A stretch of 56,480 nucleotides of DNA. Source: Lentisphaeria bacterium. Lineage in GTDB: Bacteria; Verrucomicrobiota; Lentisphaeria; Victivallales; Victivallaceae. A program made the translations under genes and the position numbers. Location: positions 1 to 56,480 of the forward strand of contig JAFTUS010000155.1 of NCBI GenBank assembly GCA_017466125.1, given 5' to 3'. Shown one piece after another: positions 8,805 to 17,835 of the stretch. The notes beneath the pieces are model-generated. The model was given only the letters and a program-made list of their open reading frames with translations, did not search any database and was not told the origin of the DNA. Every line of letters starts with the position of its first letter. The stretch's first letter is position 1.

Positions 8805-10148
8805 ATGAAAACAGTTCGTTTTTCAACTGACATCCCGGTTCGCTATTCTGCGGACGTCTGCGTGATCGGTGCCGGTCCTGCCGGTGTTTCCGCCGCAGTA
8901 TCTGCTGCACGGCAGGGGGCAAAAGTTCTGCTGTTCGACGCCCACACCATGCCGGGCGGCATGAGTACCGCAGGACGCGTCCCCACGCTGATGACCTATT
9001 CCGACGGAGTCCACTTCCTGCCGGAGGGGTTCGGACGGGATGTCTTTGAACGGATGCAGTCCATGGCGGAGGCCCTCGATTTTTCATGGCAGAATACCAC
9101 GCCGTGGGGCTTCGGAGCTTCCCTCAACTCATGGCATGTTCAAAACATTTATGAAGAACTCCTTACTGCCGCAGGCGTGGAAGTTTTATACTCCTGCCGC
9201 CTGACCGCCGCCATTACGGAAGACGACAGGATCAGACAGGTTCTCTTTGTCTCTCCCGGCGGACTTTTTGCGGCAGAAGCCGGAGTCTTTGTCGATGCGA
9301 CCGGCGACGGCACGCTGGCCGCATGGAGCGATGTGCCTTTTGAACTGGCTCCGCCGGACGAACTGATGCCCCCCACCCTCTGTTCCATCTGGACAGGGGT
9401 CGATTGGGAAACCTATCATAAAGCCAAAGTTTTCAGCCATGACACCGATGCGATGCTGGAACTGCTGGATAAAGCCTTTGAAACCGGAGAGATCACGGAA
9501 ATGGACTATCATCATACCGGAATGTTCCGCCTCTCCAATTACCTTGTCGGTGCCAATATCACCCACGCTTACGGAGTCGATCCTTCAGACGAACTTTCAT
9601 TGAGCCGGGCCCTGATCCGCAACCGCCGCAATGTGGCGCAGTATGAAAACTTCTACCGCAAGCATATCAAAGGTTTTGAGAAAGCCGAGATCATCGACTG
9701 CGGTTCTCTCCTGGGCGTGCGGGAATCCCGCCGCATCCAGTGTGATTACATGCTGACTTTCACGGACTACAAGAATTGTCAGGATTTTGAAGACGGCATC
9801 GGCCGCTATAATTATCCTGCCGACCTTCACCCCGCCAAACCGGATCGCCAATCTCTTGAAGAACATAAAAAACTTATGCGTACCAGCTCTTTGCCGAAAG
9901 GCAAAAGTTATGGTATCCCGTACCGTTCTCTGCTCCCGGTCGGAAAGGACAATCTGCTCATGGCGGGCAGATGCATCGGCTGTGACCGTTTGATGCACTC
10001 TTCCGTGCGAACGATCCCCGGATGCTGGATCACCGGGCAATCCGCCGGTATCGCCGCCGCACTCGCCGTAAAAAACGGTTGTTCCTGCCGCAGCATCGAC
10101 ATCAAAGAATTGCAGAACCGCTTGCAGGAACTCCATGTTCTGTTGTAA
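8805..10148 (+). CDS. FAD-dependent oxidoreductase (PF12831-like)
   Basis: 447 residues. The N-terminal Rossmann motif VCVIGAGPAGVSAA (about 18-31) is followed by Glu/Asp-type strand ends (VLLFDAH), then GDGTLAAWSD and, near the C-terminus, LLMAGRCIGCD and WITGQSAGIAAALAV, typical of the FAD-dependent oxidoreductase family common in Planctomycetes and Lentisphaerota. There is no signal peptide, so it should act in the cytoplasm. The substrate is not identifiable. Its place between a pseudopilin and two GH110 enzymes suggests it oxidises a sugar or sugar derivative released by them, which is inference. AAGGA lies ahead of ATG 8805, and the next gene starts 20 bases downstream. Confidence 0.78.
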   Translation: MKTVRFSTDIPVRYSADVCVIGAGPAGVSAAVSAARQGAKVLLFDAHTMPGGMSTAGRVPTLMTYSDGVHFLPEGFGRDVFERMQSMAEALDFSWQNTTPWGFGASLNSWHVQNIYEELLTAAGVEVLYSCRLTAAITEDDRIRQVLFVSPGGLFAAEAGVFVDATGDGTLAAWSDVPFELAPPDELMPPTLCSIWTGVDWETYHKAKVFSHDTDAMLELLDKAFETGEITEMDYHHTGMFRLSNYLVGANITHAYGVDPSDELSLSRALIRNRRNVAQYENFYRKHIKGFEKAEIIDCGSLLGVRESRRIQCDYMLTFTDYKNCQDFEDGIGRYNYPADLHPAKPDRQSLEEHKKLMRTSSLPKGKSYGIPYRSLLPVGKDNLLMAGRCIGCDRLMHSSVRTIPGCWITGQSAGIAAALAVKNGCSCRSIDIKELQNRLQELHVLL

Positions 10149-10168
10149 AATATCAAGGAAAAACAGTG

Positions 10169-11977
10169 ATGAATAAAAAATTCTTATTCCCCGGAGTCTG
10201 TTTGCTGGCCCTTACGGCATCGGCGACAGTCAGCGTCAACGATTTCGGAGCGATCCCCAATGACGGCAAAGACGATACTGCCGCCGTCAAAAAGGCCTTC
10301 GCTTTTTTGAAAAAAAATAAGAAATCAACTCTGGTTTTCGGTGAAGGACAGTACGATTTTTCCCAGCCCCATCCGCAGCACCACTCCTATCTCTTTCCGA
10401 TCCGCGGCGAAAACAATGTCACAATTACAGGCTCAAACGGGAAAACGTTGTTGATGTTTCACGATTTCTCCTATTTGATCTGGGCTAACGACTGCAAAAA
10501 TTTGACCATACGCAACCTGACCATGGATTACAGCCGCCCGCACTTCTCGTTGGCGACGGTCACTTCGGTCGCACCCGATGAACTGAGTTTTGAAGTTGAC
10601 GTCGATAAAGATTATCCCATCAACAGCACTATGCCGATCCGGGGACTGTTGGAACTCAACCCGGTAAACAACCTGCCCGAAAGAGGACTTTCCGCCCATT
10701 ATGTCGTATCCAAAGTGGAGGACCTTGCTCCGCAGAAATTGAAAATCCGCGTAAAGCAAGTCCTCCGGCCGCAGCTGAAAAAGAATACCCGTCTTCTGCT
10801 GCGTCATCACCTCTACACCGGAAATATCATGCGGTTTCATCATTGCAAAAATGTCGTTACAGAAAATCTTACCGTTTACTCCGCCCCGGGAATGGGTATC
10901 GTTACGCAGTACACCACCAATTTCACGGCACGCAATGTGAAGTTCACCCCGAATCCGGAACGGAAGAATGCCCCATTCTCTATCGCCAGCGACGGCGTGA
11001 CTTCACACTCCTGCAAGGGAAAGTTTCTGGTGGACGGTCTGGTCGTTGACGGCAATCTGGATGACGGCATGAACTACCACCAGAGTTTCTACTGGACGAT
11101 CCGCAAGCAGGTCAGCAAACGCGCCGCCCATCTGGGTATCGCACGGACCCGTTCTGCCGAAATCCCGCAGTTCCGCCCCGGCGACAAGGTGGATTTCCTG
11201 AATGAAAAACTGCAAGTCTATGCCACCCGTGAAGTGAAATCCTGCGGCAAGAACAATAAAGAACATGCTCCGCTTGTGGAGTTCACCGAAGATCTGCCGC
11301 CGTTCCGTCCCGGCATCGACCTCATCGTTTTCAACAACGAAGGCATGAAGATCATCATCCGCAACAGTTTCTTCCGCTCCCACCGCGGACGCGGCATCAC
11401 TTTGCAGACCAGCAATGTCATCATCGAAAACAACCGTTTTGAATCCAGTTTGAGCGGTGTCCACCTCACGACCTGTATTTCCCCCTTCGCCGAGGGCGGT
11501 CCGGTCATCAATGCGATCGTCCGCAACAATGTGTTCAACAACTGCATGATCCGTACGCAGAACCGCTCCGCTGTGATCGAGATCAACGCAACTTTGCGTG
11601 ATCCGTTCTTCCCGGGTGCAGAGGGCAGACTCTCGCTGAATGGGCCGAACCGGGATATCAAGATCATCGGCAACAAGATCAACCGCACCAACAATGCGGC
11701 TATTGCGATCGCTTCCGTCAACGGCTGCGAAGTCCGTGACAATGAGATCACGGATGCTTGCCTCAACCCGGGGCAGACTTGGGGAACCAAACTTTTCTGG
11801 ACGAAAAATGCGGTTACATTTGCAGGGGCCAGCAATGTGGTTTTCAGCAATAACACTTACAGGAGTTCCACGGGCAAACCGGGCCGTCTGGTCGTCGGCG
11901 AAAGCTGTGAAAATCTCGTATTCAAGGATAACAAAGGCTTCAATACCTTACGGGAAAAAGTGATCCCGCAAAAATAA
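10169..11977 (+). CDS. Secreted GH110-like alpha-1,3-galactosidase, copy 1
   Basis: 602 residues with a signal peptide (MNKKFLFPGVCLLALTASA) and a mature start VSVNDFGAIPNDGKDD, a parallel beta-helix opening. ITGSNGKTLLMFHDFSYL, LTMDYSRPHFSLATV and VVDGNLDDGMNYHQ fit the GH110 family of inverting alpha-1,3-galactosidases; the DD of NLDDGMN is a plausible catalytic pair. Family members cut terminal alpha-1,3-galactose, for example from blood-group B or linear alpha-Gal epitopes. ATG 10169, with AAGGA at 10155-10159, is chosen because a longer upstream frame overlaps the oxidoreductase and would bury the signal peptide. It has the same length as the next gene. Confidence 0.75.
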   Translation: MNKKFLFPGVCLLALTASATVSVNDFGAIPNDGKDDTAAVKKAFAFLKKNKKSTLVFGEGQYDFSQPHPQHHSYLFPIRGENNVTITGSNGKTLLMFHDFSYLIWANDCKNLTIRNLTMDYSRPHFSLATVTSVAPDELSFEVDVDKDYPINSTMPIRGLLELNPVNNLPERGLSAHYVVSKVEDLAPQKLKIRVKQVLRPQLKKNTRLLLRHHLYTGNIMRFHHCKNVVTENLTVYSAPGMGIVTQYTTNFTARNVKFTPNPERKNAPFSIASDGVTSHSCKGKFLVDGLVVDGNLDDGMNYHQSFYWTIRKQVSKRAAHLGIARTRSAEIPQFRPGDKVDFLNEKLQVYATREVKSCGKNNKEHAPLVEFTEDLPPFRPGIDLIVFNNEGMKIIIRNSFFRSHRGRGITLQTSNVIIENNRFESSLSGVHLTTCISPFAEGGPVINAIVRNNVFNNCMIRTQNRSAVIEINATLRDPFFPGAEGRLSLNGPNRDIKIIGNKINRTNNAAIAIASVNGCEVRDNEITDACLNPGQTWGTKLFWTKNAVTFAGASNVVFSNNTYRSSTGKPGRLVVGESCENLVFKDNKGFNTLREKVIPQK

Positions 11978-12009
11978 GCACCAGTCAACATAATTCAGGA
12001 GAATGAACC

Positions 12010-13818
12010 ATGAAGAAAAATTTATTCTGTTCCACCGCCGTACTGCTGGCTGTGTCAGCCTCGGCAGCGGTCTGCGTCAATGATTTCGGAGCGATCCCGA
12101 ATGACGGCAAAGATGATACTTCTGCCGTTCAAAAGGCATTCCGTTTTCTGCGTGAAAACAAAAAATCGGCTCTTGTTTTCAAGGAAGGTCAATACGACTT
12201 TTTTCAGAAAGACCCGAAACATCACTCCTACCTTCTCCCGCTCCGCGGCGAAAGCAATATCACCATCACGGGAACTGCCGGAAAAACCAAACTGATGTTC
12301 CACGGTTTTTCTTATCTGATCTGGGCGGACGACTGCAAAAAATTGACGGTTCAGGATTTGACCATGGATTACAGCCGCCCCCACTTTTCTCTGGGAACGG
12401 TCACATCCGTTGCGCCGGACAAACGGAGTTTTGAAATCGCCGTTGACAGGGAATATCCGGTAAACGGCAAAACCCCCATTCTGGCTCTGCTGGAACTCAA
12501 TCCGGCAAACGACCTGCCCGAAAAGGGGATCTCTGCTCACTATGTGGTGTCCAAAGTGGAAGAAACCGCACCGCAGAAATTGAAAGTAAGTCTGAAACAG
12601 GTGCTTCATCCGCCGCTGAAAAACAATGCCCGTTTTCTGTTGCGCCACTACCTTTACGCCGGAAATCTGATGCGTTTTCAGCACTGCGAAGATATCGTGC
12701 TGAAAGATCTCACTGTTTACACCGCCCCCGGCATGGGTGCAGTTGCACAATACACCAATAATTTTACGGTCAAAAACGTAAAATTCACCCCTGCTCCGGA
12801 ACGGAAAAAAGTCCCCTACTCCATCGCCAGCGACGGACTCAGCGCACACTCCTGCAAAGGGAAACTGCTGGTGGACGGACTGGTCGTTGACGGCAATCTG
12901 GATGACGGCATGAACTATTATCAGAGTTTCTACTGGACCATCCGGGAACAGGTCGGCAAACGCGCCGCCCGTCTCTGCATCGCCCGTACCAACTCCCGTG
13001 AAGTCCCCCAATTCCGTCCCGGCGACAAAGTGGACTTTCTGAATGAAAAACTGCAAGTCTATGCGACCCGTGAAGTGAAATCCTGCGGCAAGGACAATAA
13101 AACCTTCGCTCCGCTGGTGGAGTTCACCGAAGACCTCCCCCCTTTCCGTCCCGGTACGGATCTGATCGTATTCAACAACGGAAATATGACCATTGAGATC
13201 CGCAACAGTTACTTCCGTTCTCATCGGGGCCGGGGCATCACGCTGCAGGCGGGCAACGTCACCATTGAAAACAACCGTTTTGAATCCAGTCTGGCGGGAC
13301 TTCACATCACCACGTGCCTCGTTCCTTTTGCCGAGGGCGGTCCGGCGCACAACGTGACAGTCCGCAACAATGTATTTGAAAACTGCATGAAGCGCACTGC
13401 AAACCGTACTGCGGTAATTGAACTCAACGCCACACTGCGCAACCCCTTCTATCAGGGAGCGGAGGGACGGCTTGCTTTGAGTTTTCCCCACAAAAACATC
13501 AAAATCATCGGCAATAAAATCAACCGCACCAACAATGCGGCAATGGCGATCGCCTCTGTGACCGGATGCGAGATCCGTGACAATGAGATTTCCGATGCCT
13601 CGCTGAAACCGGCTCAAACCTGGGGAACCAAACTTTTCTGGACGAAAAACGCCGTGACGATTGCGGGTGCAAGCGATGTAGTATTCAGCAGCAACACCTA
13701 TAAAAGTACCAGCGGCAAACCCGGACGTCTGGTCGTCGGGGAACACTGCTCCAACATCAAAATTTCCGGAAACAAAGGCTTTCAGGAATTGAAAGAAAAC
13801 GTTATTCCGGTCAAATAA
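12010..13818 (+). CDS. Secreted GH110-like alpha-1,3-galactosidase, copy 2
   Basis: 602 residues, a tandem paralogue of the preceding gene: roughly three quarters of aligned residues match by eye, with no length change. Signal peptide MKKNLFCSTAVLLAVSASA, then VCVNDFGAIPNDGKDD. The same key segments are kept (LTMDYSRPHFSLGTV, VVDGNLDDGMNYYQ, YFRSHRGRGITLQ). Differences cluster in loops such as the 45-60 region and around 215-230, which may alter acceptor preference. AGGAG lies nine bases before ATG 12010, and 32 bases separate the copies. It is the last gene of the operon and is followed by a terminator. Both copies look intact, so neither is an evident pseudogene. Confidence 0.75.
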   Translation: MKKNLFCSTAVLLAVSASAAVCVNDFGAIPNDGKDDTSAVQKAFRFLRENKKSALVFKEGQYDFFQKDPKHHSYLLPLRGESNITITGTAGKTKLMFHGFSYLIWADDCKKLTVQDLTMDYSRPHFSLGTVTSVAPDKRSFEIAVDREYPVNGKTPILALLELNPANDLPEKGISAHYVVSKVEETAPQKLKVSLKQVLHPPLKNNARFLLRHYLYAGNLMRFQHCEDIVLKDLTVYTAPGMGAVAQYTNNFTVKNVKFTPAPERKKVPYSIASDGLSAHSCKGKLLVDGLVVDGNLDDGMNYYQSFYWTIREQVGKRAARLCIARTNSREVPQFRPGDKVDFLNEKLQVYATREVKSCGKDNKTFAPLVEFTEDLPPFRPGTDLIVFNNGNMTIEIRNSYFRSHRGRGITLQAGNVTIENNRFESSLAGLHITTCLVPFAEGGPAHNVTVRNNVFENCMKRTANRTAVIELNATLRNPFYQGAEGRLALSFPHKNIKIIGNKINRTNNAAMAIASVTGCEIRDNEISDASLKPAQTWGTKLFWTKNAVTIAGASDVVFSSNTYKSTSGKPGRLVVGEHCSNIKISGNKGFQELKENVIPVK

Positions 13819-13835
13819 CCGATCCCGTACCCCCG

Positions 13836-13870
13836 AAGGCTGTCGCAAAAACAGTTGCGGCAGCCTTTTT
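13836..13870 (+). terminator. Rho-independent terminator of the GH110 operon
   Basis: A 13-bp stem (13836-13848 with 13855-13867, one T-G pair), a six-base loop, and a T run to 13870. The stem sequence AAGGCTGTCGCAA resembles other terminators in this window. The rest of 13871-14044 is non-coding leader of the next operon; TATATT at 14004-14009 is a possible -10 but lacks a good -35. Confidence 0.88.
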
Positions 13871-14044
13871 CTGCCCAATCACGCTGTCCGACCGGCGGAA
13901 AAATTACACCCCAAAGCCCTCTGACTGCTGCCCCGCCTGCAATCTTGCACCAAAAGTGTATGGCAAAGCACCAATTCTGCATTTTATTTTTATTTTTCCG
14001 GTGTATATTATGCCCATAACATCAACAACAGAAAGGACTGCCTT

Positions 14045-14890
14045 ATGACAGAACTTGGAATCGGTACAATGGTGCGGTTCAACTGCCCCCCGGCGGAAAG
14101 TTTCAAACGCCTCCGCGATTTTGGAATGAACTGCTGTCAACTCTGCGCTCCCCCCGACAACTATCTTTACGGTCAGGAGGGCAAAGACAATACCAGACGC
14201 CTCAAAGAAGCCCTTGAGGAATATAACATCGAAGCAACTTCACTTTTTATTTCATGGCCCGATCAGAGTTGGACCGACCATATCTATTCCATCGGTCTTG
14301 TGCCGGAACACACCCGCACCGCCCGTCTTGCCCGCGCCTGCCGCAGCGCAGACTGGGGACGGGAACTGGGCATCGTCCAAATCGCCTCCCACGTCGGAGC
14401 CCTGCCCTGTGATTATGAACTTTCTTTCTGGAAAAACTTCGTCCGGGATATGCGCCCCTTCGTCAAACTGCTCGGTGCAAACGATCAGATCCTCGCCTAT
14501 GAGACCGGCATGGAATCCAGTTTCACCCACAAAAAACTGATGGAGGAGATCGGAGAGGAAAATCAGGCGATCAACTTCGACCCCGCCAATCTGCTGATCT
14601 ACAATCAGGAATCCCCCGCCGATTTCATCGAAAATCTGGGCGAACGCATCATCCATGTCCACTGCAAAGATGCCTGCCGCCCCGCATACGGTGAACGTAT
14701 GGGCAGAGAGACCCGTCTCGGTGACGGAGAGACCAACTTCAAAGAACTTTTCCGCACCCTCTACGCCAAAGGTTACCGCGGCCCCCTGACCATCGAACGG
14801 GAAATTCCCGCCGGTGCAGAACAGGATAACGATATCGTTTACGCCGTCAAATTGTTGAAAGAACTCAAAAAAGAAATCAAAGGAGAATAA
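14045..14890 (+). CDS. Sugar phosphate isomerase/epimerase-like TIM-barrel protein
   Basis: 281 residues of the xylose-isomerase-like (AP endonuclease 2) superfamily. Visible are LRDFGMNCCQL, QIASHVGALP, ILAYETGME (metal-ligand Glu), INFDPANLL (Asp ligand), IIHVHCKDA (His ligands) and LTIEREIPAG (Glu ligand), so a divalent-metal site looks complete. Members isomerise, epimerise or dehydrate sugars; the exact reaction cannot be read from sequence. It is cytoplasmic with no signal peptide. AAAGGA lies seven bases or so before ATG 14045. It leads a six-gene operon with three Gfo/Idh/MocA oxidoreductases and NagB/NagA, so it probably handles an amino sugar or a keto-sugar derivative. Confidence 0.8.
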   Translation: MTELGIGTMVRFNCPPAESFKRLRDFGMNCCQLCAPPDNYLYGQEGKDNTRRLKEALEEYNIEATSLFISWPDQSWTDHIYSIGLVPEHTRTARLARACRSADWGRELGIVQIASHVGALPCDYELSFWKNFVRDMRPFVKLLGANDQILAYETGMESSFTHKKLMEEIGEENQAINFDPANLLIYNQESPADFIENLGERIIHVHCKDACRPAYGERMGRETRLGDGETNFKELFRTLYAKGYRGPLTIEREIPAGAEQDNDIVYAVKLLKELKKEIKGE

Positions 14891-14893
14891 ATC

Positions 14894-15916
14894 ATGATCA
14901 ATTTTGGAATTATCGGAGCCGGACGCATGGGCAGCAACCATGCCAACTGTATCGCAGAACTGCCCAATGCAAAAGTAACCGCCGTCTATGACATCCGCCC
15001 GGAAGCATCTGCGGCAATGAACGAAAAACACGGAGCAGTCATCTGCAATTCCCCCGAAGAACTCGCCGCCCGTGCCGATGTGGACTGCGTGGTCATCACC
15101 AGCCCCACCTACTGTCATCAGGAAGGTATCGCCGCCGCCATGGCCGCAAACAAAGCGATTTTCTGCGAAAAAGCTCTCTGCCGTACTCCTGAAATCGCTG
15201 ACGATCTGCTGAAGAAACTGGAAAATTACGATAAAGTCTTTTCAGTCGGTTTCGTCCGCCGCCACATGGCAAAAAGCATTCTTGTGAAAAAACTTCTGGA
15301 TGAAGGTTTTATCGGCAAAGTACGTTACTGCAACGTGGATCTGCCGCTGGGCATCTACCGCCGTCTGCCCGGAGACTGGTTCGCGGATTACGAACTCTGC
15401 GGCGGCGTGCTTATCGACATGCTCGCACACCACGTGGACCTGGCAAACTGGTTCTTCGGCGAACCGCAGGAGGTCTATGCCAAAGGACTGCTGCTCTCCA
15501 AAGAACTGCCCCGCCCCTCCGACTACGCCGCCTCGATTCTGACCTACAAAAACGGCGTTATCTGCAATCTGATGTGTTCCTGGTGGCGTTCCGGCAGAAC
15601 GACTGAACTTATGGAGATCTGCGGCGACGAAGGCACACTCATCATCGACGGTTCCGCCGATGTCACCTACTATCCGCTGGAAGGTGAAAAACAGATCCTC
15701 AATGCTGAAACAGAATTGAAAAAAGACAATGTTGATGCCGCACTCAATCAGGTGAGTTTCGGCAACGGGTTCACCAATGAATTTGCCAATATCATCGCTG
15801 CGATCGAAGGCAAAAACAATGATCTTCCCACCATCCGCGATGCGTGGAACAGCCTCAATATCGCTTTTGCCATGATCGAATCTGTTAAGACCGGAAAAGT
15901 GGTGACGTTCAAATGA
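14894..15916 (+). CDS. Gfo/Idh/MocA family NAD(P)-dependent oxidoreductase, 1
   Basis: 340 residues. The N-terminal Rossmann domain opens INFGIIGAGRMGSNHA (GxGxxG), and the usual EKP motif appears as CEKALC (Lys kept, Pro replaced by Ala). The C-terminal domain has GGVLIDMLAHHVDLANW, the Asp/His catalytic segment. This pattern resembles inositol 2-dehydrogenase-like members, which oxidise a ring hydroxyl with NAD. AAAGGAG precedes ATG 14894, three bases after the previous stop. The end overlaps the nagB start by four bases (ATGA), so translation is likely coupled and the product probably shares a pathway with NagB. Confidence 0.85.
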   Translation: MINFGIIGAGRMGSNHANCIAELPNAKVTAVYDIRPEASAAMNEKHGAVICNSPEELAARADVDCVVITSPTYCHQEGIAAAMAANKAIFCEKALCRTPEIADDLLKKLENYDKVFSVGFVRRHMAKSILVKKLLDEGFIGKVRYCNVDLPLGIYRRLPGDWFADYELCGGVLIDMLAHHVDLANWFFGEPQEVYAKGLLLSKELPRPSDYAASILTYKNGVICNLMCSWWRSGRTTELMEICGDEGTLIIDGSADVTYYPLEGEKQILNAETELKKDNVDAALNQVSFGNGFTNEFANIIAAIEGKNNDLPTIRDAWNSLNIAFAMIESVKTGKVVTFK

Positions 15917-16680
15917 AGTGGACCGCAGTTGACAATTATGACGCCATGAGCGAATACGGCGCAGAGATCATCTTTCAGGAAGTCGCCGCCGCCTGCCGTG
16001 AAAAACGCCCGTTCAACCTCGGGCTTGCTACCGGCAATACCATGTTGACCCTCTACCGTCTGCTGGCGGAAAAACTCAATGCCGCAAAATGCGATTTGAG
16101 TCAACTCCAAACATGGAACCTCGACGAATACGCCAATGACGGCGTTGCCGTTCCCGAAAGCCACCCCCTCTCCTACCGCCGGTACATGAAGGAAAATTTC
16201 TTCAACCGTCTCGACCCCGCACTGGGTTTCACAGACAGACAGTACCACTTCCCCGATCCGGAAGACCCGGCAGGATTTGATCAGGCTCTCGCCGATGCCG
16301 GCAATCTGGATCTGCAACTGCTCGGGATCGGCTTCAACGGGCATATCGCTTTCAATGAACCGATGTCGCCCGATGAAATCAGCAAAGAAAAATTTGCCGA
16401 ACTCCCGACCCGCCTTATCGCCCTCAAAGAGATGACCATTGCCACCAACAAACGGCTGACCGCCGGGGGCGAAGATATCGTCCCCCGTCAGGCGGCAACG
16501 ATGGGCATGAAACAGATTTTGCAGGCAAAAAAGATGCTTCTGCTCGCCTGTTTCCCCGAACAGCAAGTGCCGCTTTCAGAGATCCGCAACGGAAGGATCG
16601 GGCCGGATCTGCCCGCCTCCTATCTTGCCGAAGCCGCAGACTCCGAAATCGTCTGGACAAAGGATGTCATTGATTTATGA
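15913..16680 (+). CDS. nagB: Glucosamine-6-phosphate deaminase
   Basis: 255 residues of the NagB/SugarP isomerase family. Markers are LGLATGNTMLTLY (phosphate loop), WNLDEYA (catalytic Asp) and LGIGFNGHIAFNEP (catalytic His and Glu). The reaction is glucosamine 6-phosphate to fructose 6-phosphate plus ammonia, feeding glycolysis. It is slightly shorter than E. coli NagB, with no obvious allosteric tail. It overlaps the oxidoreductase upstream (ATGA at 15913-15916) and NagA downstream (ATGA at 16677-16680), a fully coupled arrangement that supports a joint role in N-acetylglucosamine or N-acetylgalactosamine use. Confidence 0.9.
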   Translation: MKWTAVDNYDAMSEYGAEIIFQEVAAACREKRPFNLGLATGNTMLTLYRLLAEKLNAAKCDLSQLQTWNLDEYANDGVAVPESHPLSYRRYMKENFFNRLDPALGFTDRQYHFPDPEDPAGFDQALADAGNLDLQLLGIGFNGHIAFNEPMSPDEISKEKFAELPTRLIALKEMTIATNKRLTAGGEDIVPRQAATMGMKQILQAKKMLLLACFPEQQVPLSEIRNGRIGPDLPASYLAEAADSEIVWTKDVIDL

Positions 16681-17834
16681 GGCAGCTTTTCATAAATGCA
16701 CACCTCGTCTCTCCCGGCTGGGAGGCTGAAAACGGCGGTCTGCTCGTCGAAGACGGTATCATTGAAGCCGTTTTTACAGAGATGCCCGCCGCCCTCCCCG
16801 CTGCCGATGAGGTGTTCGACCTTGAAGGCGGTCTGCTCCTGCCGGGATTTTTCGACATCCACTTTCACGGATGCGACGGCAGCGATTTCTGCGACGGCAC
16901 AGAAGAGGCGGTACGCACGATCGTTCGCGGGAAACTCCGTCAGGGGGTGACTTCCATACTGGGAACGACCCTGACCCTTGCCGAAGAGACGCTCGTTTGT
17001 TCCATCGAAGCGGGCAAAGCCTGTGCCGCCGAACCGGACGGGGCGGAGATCCTCGGCATCCATCTGGAAGGTCCCTTTATCGCCCCCGAATTTGCGGGCG
17101 CGCAAAACCCCGCCTTCCTCAAGAAACCCGATCTGGCTCTTGTCGATCGGCTGAACAGCATCTATCCGGTGAAAAAAGTCAGTTACTCGCCTGAACTGGA
17201 CGAAGATTTCTCCTTCCTTGACGGTTTGGTCAAGCGGGGCATCATGCCTTCCGCCGCCCATACCGGAGCGGACTATGAACTCTTTATGGCTGCCGCCGAC
17301 CGCGGGTTGCAGCATCTGACCCACTTCTGCAACTGCATGACGCCGCTGCATCACCTCCGCCCCGGCATGGTCGGCGGGTGTATTTTCCGGAAAGACACCT
17401 GTCCGGAAATGATCTGCGACGGCATCCATCTGCGTCCGGAGATCGTCAAGTTCCTCTTTGAAGTCATCGGAACGGAGCGCATCATGCTTATTACGGACTC
17501 CATGTGCGCCGCCGGACTCAATGACGGCGAATACGCTCTCGGCGGTCTGCCGGTGATCGTCCGTGACGGCTGCGCCCGTCTGACCACCGGTGCGGTTGCG
17601 GGCAGTACACTGCTCTTCGATCAGGGGGTGCGCAACATCTGTAAATGGACGGGTCTGCCGCTAAAGGACATCGTTGCAGTCACATCGTACAATCAGGCGC
17701 GTTCACTGGGAATCAACAACCTCGGAAAACTCGAAAAAGGCTTCCGCGCCAATTTCGTAAAACTTTCAAAAGAACTCTACCCGTATGCCGCCTGGATCGA
17801 CGGCAGAAAAAAATGGGATAAAAAGGAAGATTGA
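16677..17834 (+). CDS. nagA: N-acetylglucosamine-6-phosphate deacetylase
   Basis: 385 residues of the amidohydrolase superfamily. Motifs in order are PGFFDIHFHG (HxH metal site), GIHLEGPFI (metal Glu), SAAHTGADY, LTHFCNCMTPLHH (metal His; usual THLFNAM slightly altered), ICDGIHLRP and LITDSMCAAG (catalytic Asp). It removes acetate from GlcNAc-6-phosphate to give the NagB substrate. It is cytoplasmic. The start overlaps nagB, and ORF length is typical. No kinase or PTS gene for making GlcNAc-6-phosphate is in the window, so the phosphorylation step must lie elsewhere. Confidence 0.92.
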   Translation: MRQLFINAHLVSPGWEAENGGLLVEDGIIEAVFTEMPAALPAADEVFDLEGGLLLPGFFDIHFHGCDGSDFCDGTEEAVRTIVRGKLRQGVTSILGTTLTLAEETLVCSIEAGKACAAEPDGAEILGIHLEGPFIAPEFAGAQNPAFLKKPDLALVDRLNSIYPVKKVSYSPELDEDFSFLDGLVKRGIMPSAAHTGADYELFMAAADRGLQHLTHFCNCMTPLHHLRPGMVGGCIFRKDTCPEMICDGIHLRPEIVKFLFEVIGTERIMLITDSMCAAGLNDGEYALGGLPVIVRDGCARLTTGAVAGSTLLFDQGVRNICKWTGLPLKDIVAVTSYNQARSLGINNLGKLEKGFRANFVKLSKELYPYAAWIDGRKKWDKKED

Positions 17835-17835
17835 A

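Noticed and set aside
10022..10168. Longer N-terminus of the first GH110 enzyme
   Set aside because: It overlaps the oxidoreductase and would place the signal peptide internally.
12055..13878. A 607-codon minus-strand frame opposite the second GH110 gene
   Set aside because: Its length comes from codon bias of the sense gene, and it matches no family.
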